DNA of 64,000 nt, from assembly GCA_965218555.1 (NCBI GenBank), contig OZ244625.1:3658001-3722000 (forward strand). The letters run 5' to 3'. Position 1 is the stretch's first letter, and every line of letters begins with the position of its first letter. Below, piece after piece: positions 12,777-21,200 of the stretch. The position numbers and the translations under genes are program-made. The notes under the pieces were generated by a model. The model did no database searches, was not told the DNA's origin, and worked only from the letters and a program-made list of their open reading frames with translations. The stretch comes from JAPPLB01 sp965218555 (GTDB lineage: Bacteria > Acidobacteriota > Terriglobia > Bryobacterales > UBA6623).

Positions 12777-13514
12777 ATGGCAGTTCTTACGGCAGAAGAG
12801 AAGAAGACGAGTCAGCAGCTCAAGGAGCAAGGCATCGTCATCCTGACGCAGGACTTGTGGAAGACGTATGTCATGGGGGATCAGGAGATTCACGCGGTGT
12901 CGGGCGTGGATGTCGAGATCAACAAGGGCGAGTACGTGGCGATCATGGGGCCGTCGGGCTCGGGCAAGTCGACGTTGATGAACCTGATCGGTTGCCTGGA
13001 CACACCGACCAGGGGCGAGTATTACATCGCAGGGCGGCTGGTCAGCCACATGAATGACGATGACTTGGCGTTGATTCGCAACAAGGAGATCGGATTTGTC
13101 TTCCAGACGTTCAACCTGCTGCCGCGGTTAACGGCGTTGCAGAACGTCGAGCTGCCGATGATCTATGCGGGGATGCCCCCGGAGCAGCGGATCAAAGCCG
13201 CTCAGAATGCGCTGGGGTTGGTGGATTTGTTGGACCGGATGTACCACAAGCCCAACGAGCTCTCCGGCGGTCAGCGGCAGAGGGTAGCGATTGCCCGCGC
13301 GCTGGTGAATGACCCCTCGATTCTGTTGGCTGACGAACCGACGGGCAACCTTGACACTGCAACCGGCGCGGAAATCATGACTCTATTCGAGGAGTTGCAT
13401 AAGCGCGGCAATACCATCATCGTCGTAACGCACGAACTTGCCGTCGCCACGCATGCCCATCGCGTCATCCACATCCGCGACGGCAAAGTCGAGAGGGACG
13501 AGAAGATCAAGTAG
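12777..13514 (+). CDS. ABC transporter ATP-binding protein, MacB/LolD type
   Basis: A 245-residue nucleotide-binding subunit. Walker A GPSGSGKST is at 58-66, the Q-loop Gln at about 110, signature LSGGQ at 162-166, Walker B ILLADE at 182-187, D-loop near 192 and the switch His in VVTHE. The PTRGEYYIAG segment and helical region place it with the MacB/LolD/FtsE group, which works with type VII permeases on lipoproteins, antibiotics or peptides. No permease or adaptor gene is adjacent: lipA follows. The partner must be encoded elsewhere. Confidence 0.93.
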   Translation: MAVLTAEEKKTSQQLKEQGIVILTQDLWKTYVMGDQEIHAVSGVDVEINKGEYVAIMGPSGSGKSTLMNLIGCLDTPTRGEYYIAGRLVSHMNDDDLALIRNKEIGFVFQTFNLLPRLTALQNVELPMIYAGMPPEQRIKAAQNALGLVDLLDRMYHKPNELSGGQRQRVAIARALVNDPSILLADEPTGNLDTATGAEIMTLFEELHKRGNTIIVVTHELAVATHAHRVIHIRDGKVERDEKIK

Positions 13515-13613
13515 ATTGCGCTGTTGTCGGAGGTGACGAAACGGCGTTCAGACCTCGGGCGCGAACTCGATCCGTTCGTTCCCACAGATTCCAGCGTTAC
13601 ACTGGGGCGAGGC

Positions 13614-14543
13614 ATGGGTGATCTGGTTCAGATCGGCAAACCGGATGCGCCTCGGGCGAAGCCGCTGGTTCCGGTGTACGACGGTCCGCACCCGGGGCCG
13701 GCGGGGCGGCGTCCGGCATGGCTGAGGACACCGGCGCCAGTGGGCGAGAACTATCGGCGGTTGAAGCAGCTCGTCACCGATCTCAACCTCCATACCGTGT
13801 GTGAAAGCGCGGCGTGTCCGAATGTGGGTGATTGCTGGAATCGGCGCACGGCGACGTTCATGATTCTGGGTAATGTCTGTACACGGCGCTGCGGATTTTG
13901 CGCCGTGCAGAAGGGCGCGCCGTTGGATGTTGACTACGACGAGCCGCGTCGCGTGGCAGACGCGGTGGCGGCGCTCGGATTGCGCTATGCGGTGGTGACG
14001 AGCGTGAACCGCGACGACCGTAAGGATGGCGGTGCGGAGTTGTTCGTGCTGACCATCGAGGCGATTCGCGAGCGGGTTCCGGGATGCCGGGTGGAAGTGC
14101 TGGTGCCGGACTTCATGGGGTCGCATCAGGCATTGGAGACGGTGCTGGCAGCCCGTCCGGACGTGCTCAACCACAATGTCGAGACCGTCCCAAGGTTGTA
14201 CTTCGATGTCCGGCGGGGATCGGATTATGAACGCTCGCTTGACATGTTGCGGCACGCCAAGCGCACGGCCCCGGAGATTCCCTCAAAGTCAGGGATGATG
14301 CTGGGTTTGGGAGAGACGGAAGAGGAAGTCATCGACGTAATGCGCGACCTGTATGCGCATCAGGTTGACATCGTTACGCTGGGACAGTACCTGCGCCCTT
14401 CGCGGGACCATTTAGCGATCCATCGCTACTATTCACCGCAAGAGTTCGTTGCCTTGAAACGCGTCGGCGAGCAGATCGGCTTCCGCCACGTGGAGGCGGG
14501 TCCGTTGGTGCGCAGTTCCTATCACGCGGATGCTTGCGTGTGA
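13614..14543 (+). CDS. lipA: Lipoyl synthase
   Basis: A 309-residue radical-SAM enzyme that inserts two sulfurs into octanoyl groups on lipoyl-dependent complexes. The auxiliary cluster cysteines are 63, 68 and 74 (CESAACPNVGDC). The radical-SAM cysteines are 89, 93 and 96 (CTRRCGFC). GLRYAVVTSVNRDD, VEVLVPDF, NHNVETV, GLGETEEEV and the terminal RSSYHAD are all typical. The start at 13614 (GAGGC just upstream) gives the normal LipA length. A longer frame from 13524 adds a leader unlike LipA. lipB is not next to it. Confidence 0.95.
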   Translation: MGDLVQIGKPDAPRAKPLVPVYDGPHPGPAGRRPAWLRTPAPVGENYRRLKQLVTDLNLHTVCESAACPNVGDCWNRRTATFMILGNVCTRRCGFCAVQKGAPLDVDYDEPRRVADAVAALGLRYAVVTSVNRDDRKDGGAELFVLTIEAIRERVPGCRVEVLVPDFMGSHQALETVLAARPDVLNHNVETVPRLYFDVRRGSDYERSLDMLRHAKRTAPEIPSKSGMMLGLGETEEEVIDVMRDLYAHQVDIVTLGQYLRPSRDHLAIHRYYSPQEFVALKRVGEQIGFRHVEAGPLVRSSYHADACV

Positions 14544-14727
14544 TTCCTGACCACGCTGACTGCTCCCGCCCAATCGTCAGAACATCCGTCGGCGCGAAGT
14601 CGCTGCAAGACAGGTTTGAGACCCCGCCGTTAAACTTCGATGCGCAAGGGCGAGCCCAAAAGCGAGAGTTCGAGACGGTTTTAGTTCTTGGCCGGCATAG
14701 GGCTGTGCAACTCCCAGGCCGCCGCAT

Positions 14728-16206
14728 CTATTTTCCTTCAGCAGCCCAGGTTTTCATGGTCGCAATATTCTGGACGAGGATGTCTCGTTGGAGGTCGCTG
14801 CGAGAGCTGAGATAGACGGCCATGTCGGAGTCGTAGGCTTCGGGGGCCTCGGGGCCTTGGTCGCCGGTGATTTCGATCCATTCATCCAGAGTTCGGCGAA
14901 GTTTCTCTAGGGTTTCCTGCTGAGCAGGGTCGGCGGCGAGGTTGGTGAGCTCGTGGGGATCGGATTCGAGATCGTAGAGTTCCTCTTTCGGGCGGGGAAC
15001 CGTGAAGAGGCGTTCCTGGTGAGGATTGAGTTTCCCTTCGGCGTGTAGCTCGCGGATGGCTTTGATGACAGCCTTTCCATCTTTGTAGCGGTTAGGCTGG
15101 AGGTGCGGTCGCTGGGGGAGATAGTTGCGGATGTACTTGTAACGGTCGGTTCGTGCGCTGCGAAGGTATTCAACGGTTTCGTCACACCGGTCACGGGCCG
15201 AGACGACGTGGTCGCGTGGCTTGGCGTTCGGTCCGAAGAGCGGGCGGCCCTGCATGGTTTCAGGGACGAGGACTCCGGCGAAGTCGAGGGTCGTGGCGGC
15301 GATGTCGATGTGGGCGACGAGGTCGTCGCGTGTGGAGTCAGCGGGGACTCGTCCCGGGGACCGGACGATGAGCGGGATCTTGATGCCTTCCTCGTAGAGG
15401 AACTGCTTGCCGCGGGCATGGCTGACACCGTGGTCAGTAAAGAAGATGACGACGGTGTTGTCGGCTACACCCTCGTCTTCGAGGCGCTTGAGGAGGCGGC
15501 CTACCTCCCAGTCGACGTGCTCGATGGATTCGAGGTACTGCGCCCAGTCCTCGCGGATGACAGGGTGATCGGGGTAGTAGGGCGGCAGTGTGACGTCGGC
15601 CGGGTCGATGCCGTTGGTGTGGACACCCTCACGCGGTTCAAGCGTTTGCTGGTTGCGGAACTTGCCCCCGCGGAGTTGAACTTGGGCGAAGAAAGGTTGC
15701 CCGGCCAGGCGCTCAGACCAGTCGCTGCGGTCGTAGAGATCGTCGGAGTAGTCGAAATTGTAGTCGGTTTTCCCCGTGGCGAGTTCGTCAGAGCCGGGCT
15801 CGTTGAAGCGGCCGTTGGTCACGAAGTAGCCTGCCTCTTTGAGAATTTCAGGTACGAGCCGAACGGCGGCGGCGAGGTGATTCTTGATCTCTCCTCGGGC
15901 ACTGCGGTGATTATGGGCGCCGATGCTGGTTTGGTACATGCCGGTAATGAGCGCGGACCGCGCCGGCGAGCAGACCGGGGCGGTAACGAAGGCGTTCGAG
16001 AAAGTCGTGCCATCGGCGGCGAGGCGGTCCACGTTGGGGGTCTTGGCGAGAGTTTCACCGTAAGGGCCGTAGTGGTCGGATTGGTCCTCAACGACTATCC
16101 AGAGGATGTTGGGCGGCGGCGGGTCGCTGGAGCAGGCAGTGGCGATGAGTAGGAGAACGGTGAGTGCGAGGAGAGGGAATCGCGTGGCGTCTTTGGTGTA
16201 AGGCAT
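14728..16206 (-). CDS. Secreted sulfatase (lipoprotein)
   Basis: A 492-residue type I sulfatase. The formylglycine motif is CSPAR at 79-83, so Cys79 is the residue converted to formylglycine. Metal-site segments are VVEDQSD near 38 and FFTDHG near 260. The N-terminus is a lipoprotein signal with lipobox IATAC (Cys25), so it is predicted to be membrane-anchored outside the cytoplasm. It probably cleaves sulfate esters of polysaccharides or similar compounds. The start at 16206 was chosen because the 14 extra upstream residues do not look like a signal. No anaerobic maturase is next to it. Confidence 0.92.
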   Translation of the reverse strand: MPYTKDATRFPLLALTVLLLIATACSSDPPPPNILWIVVEDQSDHYGPYGETLAKTPNVDRLAADGTTFSNAFVTAPVCSPARSALITGMYQTSIGAHNHRSARGEIKNHLAAAVRLVPEILKEAGYFVTNGRFNEPGSDELATGKTDYNFDYSDDLYDRSDWSERLAGQPFFAQVQLRGGKFRNQQTLEPREGVHTNGIDPADVTLPPYYPDHPVIREDWAQYLESIEHVDWEVGRLLKRLEDEGVADNTVVIFFTDHGVSHARGKQFLYEEGIKIPLIVRSPGRVPADSTRDDLVAHIDIAATTLDFAGVLVPETMQGRPLFGPNAKPRDHVVSARDRCDETVEYLRSARTDRYKYIRNYLPQRPHLQPNRYKDGKAVIKAIRELHAEGKLNPHQERLFTVPRPKEELYDLESDPHELTNLAADPAQQETLEKLRRTLDEWIEITGDQGPEAPEAYDSDMAVYLSSRSDLQRDILVQNIATMKTWAAEGK

Positions 16207-16313
16207 GGCTTTTAGTGTCAGTTTAGGGGTGGTTTGGGCCGCGGGCAAGTGGTCGAGGGAATACTGCTGGTCGTCGAGCAGGAATAAACGATAGGGAGAC
16301 GTTTACACTACTG

Positions 16314-16841
16314 ATGAAGATGTCTTTGTTTGGCAACGAAGCGCGGCCGTGGCTGCCGGTGCGATGGTTACCCGCGGGTCGGTGGGAGTGGCTGCTGGAG
16401 GCGGCGACGCTGGGCGTCGTTCTGTTTTGGGTTTACTACCTGACTTTCCATTGGGAGCCGCTGCCGGAGCGAGTGCCTTCGGGGTTCGACTGGAGTGGAG
16501 CGCCGCGGGGATGGGCTTCAAAGTCTTTCCTCTTGTTCCTGCCCTCCCTGAGCTTGGTGTTGTATGTGGTCTTGACGGTAACGAGCCGGTTTCCGCACAA
16601 GGGCAACTTCCCCGTGCAGGTGACCGAGGAGAATGCGCCGCGGCTCTATGCGATGGCTCGTTGGGTGCTCAATATTACCAAGCTCCAGGCGATCGCAATG
16701 ATGGGCTACATCGAATGGAAGATGATTCAGACGGGGCGTGAGAATGTGGCCGGGTTGAATCCGTGGGTGATGGGGATACTCGTTGCGGCCGCGATCGGAA
16801 CGGCTCTTTACGGGATATTGGCGATGCGCCGGATGGAGTGA
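16314..16841 (+). CDS. DUF1648-domain membrane protein
   Basis: A 175-residue integral membrane protein with about four hydrophobic segments (near 30-48, 72-92, 120-138 and 150-168). Between the first two lies LPERVPSGFDWSGAPRGWASK, the DUF1648 motif also found at the N-terminus of SdpI-type immunity proteins. Its function is unknown. It stands alone, divergent from the sulfatase and convergent with the nucleoside hydrolase. Confidence 0.8.
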   Translation: MKMSLFGNEARPWLPVRWLPAGRWEWLLEAATLGVVLFWVYYLTFHWEPLPERVPSGFDWSGAPRGWASKSFLLFLPSLSLVLYVVLTVTSRFPHKGNFPVQVTEENAPRLYAMARWVLNITKLQAIAMMGYIEWKMIQTGRENVAGLNPWVMGILVAAAIGTALYGILAMRRME

Positions 16842-16918
16842 GGTTCAGGCCGGGCTTCCCTCGCTCGGGCGCGTGGGCGGCTGGTACGACCCCTTCCAGG
16901 GCCGGGCATTTGTGGCTG

Positions 16919-17893
16919 CTAGGGTAGGACGCGGCCTAGGAAGAAGTTGATGAAGCGGTCGGAGTGGACATCAACGGCGGCTCGGATCGTCGGGGCGGCA
17001 GGTTGAGCCACTCGATTCCGGCGATCGGCGACGAGCATGCCTGCGGTGTGGCGTCCTTCCGTTTCGACATTGGCTTGGAAGTTTTCGAGCGTCACGAAGC
17101 TGCGGTCGATTGCGACGCCGACGGCGAGCGGATCGTGCAGCGGGCAACCGCTGAGGCCGCGGCGTTGAAGACTCACCTCGAAGTATTTGCTCGAAATGTC
17201 GGTGATGAACTGCGCGACGCGGTCGCGGTGGTCGCGGGTGCGTTTCTTGAGGGCCATCGGGGTGAGCAGGGTGCGCGTGGTCACGTCGAGTCCGATGACC
17301 GCGATGGGAGTTCCGCTTCGGATGACCTGCGAGGCGGCGTCGGGATCGGTGTAGAAGTTGAACTCGGCCGTTTCGGTGACGTTGCCGATGCCGTTTACGG
17401 CACCGCCCATGAGGATGACTTCCTGCACTTGAGCGAAGGCGGTGGGATTCGCTTCGAGCGCCAGAGCAATATTGGTGAGCGGCCCAAGAGCGACGATCGA
17501 GATTTCACCGGGACTTTCGCTGAGCAGACTGAGGATCAACTCCACGGCGCTCAAGTCGACCGGCGAGAGAGTTGGCCCGGGATAGCGTGGGCCGCCACCC
17601 GGGTTGGTCAAGCCGGCGATGTCTCCGAGTCCATCTTCTCCATGGACGTGCCGGGCAGGGAGCGGTTCTCGTGCGAGCGGCCGGGCGGCGCCGCACGCGA
17701 CTGGCGGGGGTTCGGGGAGGTCAAGGACTTCAAGAATCTGAAGCGCGTTGCGCGTCGCGTCTTTCAGCGGGACGTTGCCGCTTACGGTGGTGATTGCTTC
17801 GACTTTCAACTCGGGTGAGCGGAGGGCCAGAATGAGCGCCAGGGCGTCGTCGATACCGGGGTCGGTATCGATGATGACCCGCCGAGCCTGCAT
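16919..17893 (-). CDS. Inosine-uridine preferring nucleoside hydrolase
   Basis: A 324-residue nucleoside N-ribohydrolase. The calcium-binding N-terminal motif DTDPGIDDALAL is at 9-20, a second active-site stretch is GGAVNGIGNVTETAEFNFYTDPDAA, and a late HDPLAV segment completes the site. It hydrolyses the N-glycosidic bond of nucleosides in salvage. No signal peptide is present. Its ATG (17891-17893) abuts the serS stop codon, so the two are almost certainly one transcription unit. Confidence 0.92.
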   Translation of the reverse strand: MQARRVIIDTDPGIDDALALILALRSPELKVEAITTVSGNVPLKDATRNALQILEVLDLPEPPPVACGAARPLAREPLPARHVHGEDGLGDIAGLTNPGGGPRYPGPTLSPVDLSAVELILSLLSESPGEISIVALGPLTNIALALEANPTAFAQVQEVILMGGAVNGIGNVTETAEFNFYTDPDAASQVIRSGTPIAVIGLDVTTRTLLTPMALKKRTRDHRDRVAQFITDISSKYFEVSLQRRGLSGCPLHDPLAVGVAIDRSFVTLENFQANVETEGRHTAGMLVADRRNRVAQPAAPTIRAAVDVHSDRFINFFLGRVLP

Positions 17894-19183
17894 CTATTCG
17901 AGGTTGCCGCCGGGAAGGATGCGCTCGGCGTTGAGGTAGGGCCGCATGGCTTCAGGGATGACGACGGTCCCGTCTTTCTGCTGATGGTTTTCGATGATCG
18001 CCACCCAGGTTCGTCCGATGGCCAGGCCGCTGCCGTTGAGAGTGTGAACGAGTTGCGATTTCCCTTTCTTCACGGCCGGGTCGCGATAGCGGATTTTCGC
18101 GCGGCGGGCCTGAAAGCTCTCGAAGTTGCTGCAGGATGAGATCTCTTTGAACTCGTTCATGCCGGGAAGCCAGACCTCGATGTCATACGTCTTGGCGCTT
18201 GAAAAGCCGAGATCGCCGGTGGAGAGAACGACCGTGCGATAGGGCAGATCGAGCCGGTCAAGGATGTCCTCGGCATCGCGGGTGAGTGATTCGAGTTCGT
18301 CGTAGCTGCTCTCGGGGAGAACGAACTTGACCATCTCGATCTTTTGGAACTGGTGCTGGCGAATGATGCCGCGCACGTCGCGTCCGTACGAGCCGGCTTC
18401 ACTGCGGAAGCAGGGCGTAAACGCCGCAAGCTTGATGGGCAGGCGGTTGATGTCGATGGTGTTGTCGCCCAGGAGGTTTGTCAGGGGCACTTCCGCGGTG
18501 GGAACAAGCCAGTAGTCGGTGTTCTCCAGCTTGAACAGGTCTTCGGCGAACTTGGGCAGTTGTCCGGTGCCGAAGAGGCTCGCGGAGTTCACGACGAACG
18601 GCGGCAGGACTTCGGTGTAGCCGTGCTCGCGGGTGTGAACGTCGAGCATGAAGTTCATCAAGGCGCGCTCGAGCTTGGCGCCGGCGTTCCAGTAGACGGC
18701 AAATCGGGCGCCGGTGATCTTGGCGGCTTGCTCGAAGTCGAGGATGCCGAGTTCGGGCCCGAGGTCCCAGTGTGCCTGCGGCTCGAAGTCGAAGTCGCGC
18801 TGCTCGCCCGCGCGGCGAATTTCCACGTTGTCCGCCTCGCCACCCAAGGGGACAGACCCGTGCGGGAGGTTCGGCACGCCCTGCAGGATTTCGGCGAGTG
18901 CTTCATCGAGGACCTTGACGTTGTCCTCGAGTCCCTTGATTAGTCGGCCGATTTCGCGGCTTTGTTGCATCGCTTTGTCGGCGTTTTCGCCGCCGCTCTT
19001 GGCCTTGGCGACTTCGGCGCTCAGGGCGTTGCGACGCGCCTTGAAGTTCTCGATCTCGGTGACTGCGGTGCGGCGTTGTTGGTCCACCTCCTGAAAACTT
19101 CTGAGGGATGCAGCGGCGCCACGCGCCTGCAGGCGCTCCTGGGCGTGGTCAAAGTTTTTCCGCAGGAAGCTGAGATCCAACAT
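17894..19183 (-). CDS. serS: Seryl-tRNA synthetase
   Basis: A 429-residue class II synthetase. The first ~110 residues form the long coiled-coil arm that grips the tRNA-Ser variable loop. Motif 2 is FRSEAGSYGRDVRG with the serine-specific continuation RQHQFQKIEMV, and motif 3 is GLAIGRTWVAIIENHQ. The length is standard. It begins MLDLSFLRKNFD. The stop is immediately followed by the nucleoside hydrolase start. Confidence 0.97.
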   Translation of the reverse strand: MLDLSFLRKNFDHAQERLQARGAAASLRSFQEVDQQRRTAVTEIENFKARRNALSAEVAKAKSGGENADKAMQQSREIGRLIKGLEDNVKVLDEALAEILQGVPNLPHGSVPLGGEADNVEIRRAGEQRDFDFEPQAHWDLGPELGILDFEQAAKITGARFAVYWNAGAKLERALMNFMLDVHTREHGYTEVLPPFVVNSASLFGTGQLPKFAEDLFKLENTDYWLVPTAEVPLTNLLGDNTIDINRLPIKLAAFTPCFRSEAGSYGRDVRGIIRQHQFQKIEMVKFVLPESSYDELESLTRDAEDILDRLDLPYRTVVLSTGDLGFSSAKTYDIEVWLPGMNEFKEISSCSNFESFQARRAKIRYRDPAVKKGKSQLVHTLNGSGLAIGRTWVAIIENHQQKDGTVVIPEAMRPYLNAERILPGGNLE

Positions 19184-19286
19184 AAGAATCCCCAGTGTAG
19201 CCGGATCGTTTGAGCGAAGATTCGTGAACGTTACAAATATCCAAGGCTCCGACGGTTGTGCTTGGGTGGGGTGCCGCGCGCCCTGT

Positions 19287-20858
19287 CTACGATTCAGGGC
19301 CCCTCCCCTGGATCTCGTCCAGTTTGTCGTCGGCTGCGGCCATCATCTTTTCGCCGGTGTGCAGCGAGATGACACCATCGCCGATTGCTCTCTGGATAGC
19401 TGTCTTCTCGGCCGAAAGCAGATGGGCGCGGGCGACCTTGGCCTCTGCCGTTGTACGGCCCGCGTCCTCGGAGTGGAGAGCTTCGAGTTGACTGTCGGCG
19501 TCGGTCCGGCGGCCTTCTAGCTCGGCGAGGAGATCTCGGTAGACCGGCGCCGAGATCACGTGGCTTTCGCGCATGCGCTCCAGTTCCTCGAGCGATGACG
19601 ATACGGCCATCTGCTGGACCTTGAGGCGGTCGAACTCATCATCCTCGCCCGTTGCAATGCCGAGCCGCCTCATCAGCGGTTTGATCGTCAGACCCTGCAC
19701 GACGATCGAGAACGCGACCACGCCGAAGGTCATGGCGAGGATTTGCGAGCGGCCGGGGAAGGAAGCATCAAGACTTAGTGCCAACGCCATCGAGACGCCT
19801 CCATGGATGCCTCCCCAGAAAAGGACATGTTGCCAATGAAATGGGATCTCTTTGGCGAAGCGGTTGCTGATGGGCACCATACTGTAGATCGAGAAGAGGC
19901 GGCCGAGAAGGACGGCGGCAATCGCGATGCCAATGGCGTCCGCGTACTCGATGAGATCGGCGAGATGAACTTCGATGCCGATCAACAGAAAGACCAGCGA
20001 GTTGATAACAAAACCGACGTACTCCCAAAAAGACCACAAGGCGACCCTGGTACGGGAACTCATGCCCGACGGCGCACCGTAGTTGCCGATCATCAGGCCG
20101 CTGCCGACGGTGGCGATGATGCCTGAAACGTGGAGGTGCTCCGCGACAAGAAAGGAGCCGTAGGCGAGGATTGTTGTAAGTAAGATTTCGATGCGCGGGT
20201 CGTCGAGACGTGCGGTGAGTTTGCTGACGATGTAGCCCAGCCCAAGGCCGAGCGCCCCGCCGCCGAGTGTGACTTTGAGGAAGTGGCCGATCCCTTCGAC
20301 AATGTCGGCTTGGCCAGTGAGCACGGCGGCCAGGAAGATCTGAAAGACGACGACGGCCGTTCCGTCGTTGAAGAGGCTTTCGGCTTCGACCAGGACCGAT
20401 AGGCGTTTCGAGACGTCCATCTCCTTGAATAACGCGAGGACCGAGATCGGGTCGGTAGCCGAGATGAGTGATCCAAAAAGCAAAGAGACGAGCAACGGCA
20501 GTCCGAGCAGCCAATGAACTGCATAGCCGCTGACGGCGGTCGCGATCAGCACGCCGATGATGGCGAGCAGCAGGACGGGAATGAGGTTGCGTTGGAGCCG
20601 GCGGGCTTGAATGTTGAGTCCGGCTTCGAAAAGCAGGCCAGGGAGGAAGATCATGAGGATGACATCGGGTGTCAAGACGTCGGTGCTGCCGCCTGCTCCG
20701 AGCCGGCCGGTGAGCGGCACGTGGAAGATGTCGATCAGAAAACCGCCGATGACCAGAGCAATGGTGTAGGGGATCTTGAGCCGAATCGTGGCCATCGCGA
20801 TAAGCGAGGCGGCGATCAGGAGGATCAGGAGGAACTGGATGATCTCGGCGGCTTCCAT
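19287..20858 (-). CDS. Na+/H+ antiporter, CPA1 family
   Basis: A 523-residue transporter with around twelve membrane segments in the first ~400 residues. It carries the family's FLPGLLFEAGLNI segment, the ATDPISVLALFKEM motif with the ion-binding Asp, and EAESLFNDGTAVVVFQ. Residues from about 400 on are a soluble, charged C-terminal domain likely to be helical. It exchanges Na+ or K+ for protons at the inner membrane. No terminator was recognised between it and serS. Confidence 0.93.
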   Translation of the reverse strand: MEAAEIIQFLLILLIAASLIAMATIRLKIPYTIALVIGGFLIDIFHVPLTGRLGAGGSTDVLTPDVILMIFLPGLLFEAGLNIQARRLQRNLIPVLLLAIIGVLIATAVSGYAVHWLLGLPLLVSLLFGSLISATDPISVLALFKEMDVSKRLSVLVEAESLFNDGTAVVVFQIFLAAVLTGQADIVEGIGHFLKVTLGGGALGLGLGYIVSKLTARLDDPRIEILLTTILAYGSFLVAEHLHVSGIIATVGSGLMIGNYGAPSGMSSRTRVALWSFWEYVGFVINSLVFLLIGIEVHLADLIEYADAIGIAIAAVLLGRLFSIYSMVPISNRFAKEIPFHWQHVLFWGGIHGGVSMALALSLDASFPGRSQILAMTFGVVAFSIVVQGLTIKPLMRRLGIATGEDDEFDRLKVQQMAVSSSLEELERMRESHVISAPVYRDLLAELEGRRTDADSQLEALHSEDAGRTTAEAKVARAHLLSAEKTAIQRAIGDGVISLHTGEKMMAAADDKLDEIQGRGPES

Positions 20859-21200
20859 GGCGTATGACTATGATGGCCGAAAACGGGGTTGAGGCGTTAG
20901 TCGCCGGGACCTCCCGCCGTCTTGCCGTATGGGGTTCGTTGAGCGGAACGATTGCGGAGTGCCCGGATTGTGTGACTGGCGCCCCAAACCGGGTTTCGAG
21001 CCGCTTCATGCGGGCACGGCGGAAAGAATGGTGCCCGTTGTCCCACTCGCCCCAGGTTGCGTCGAGACCGAGCAAGTTGCTGCCTGAGTCCGACTCGCGC
21101 CCTCTAACGAAGGGACCCCATGCGGAGCGTGCGTTGAGCGACTCCCCGGAGAAAACACGGCGAAAGTGATAACGGCGCATTACGCTATCGTTTTACACAA
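20859..21200. other. Intergenic region between antiporter and glnE
   Basis: A divergent 342-bp gap. Small open frames occur on both strands but have no family character. The promoters of both genes should lie here. No riboswitch, repeat or convincing -35/-10 pair was recognised. Confidence 0.5.

Noticed and set aside
19768..21180. 470-codon minus-strand open frame
   Set aside because: It overlaps the antiporter in another phase, has low-complexity Arg/Pro/His composition, and its upstream part lies in the intergenic region without a ribosome-binding site.
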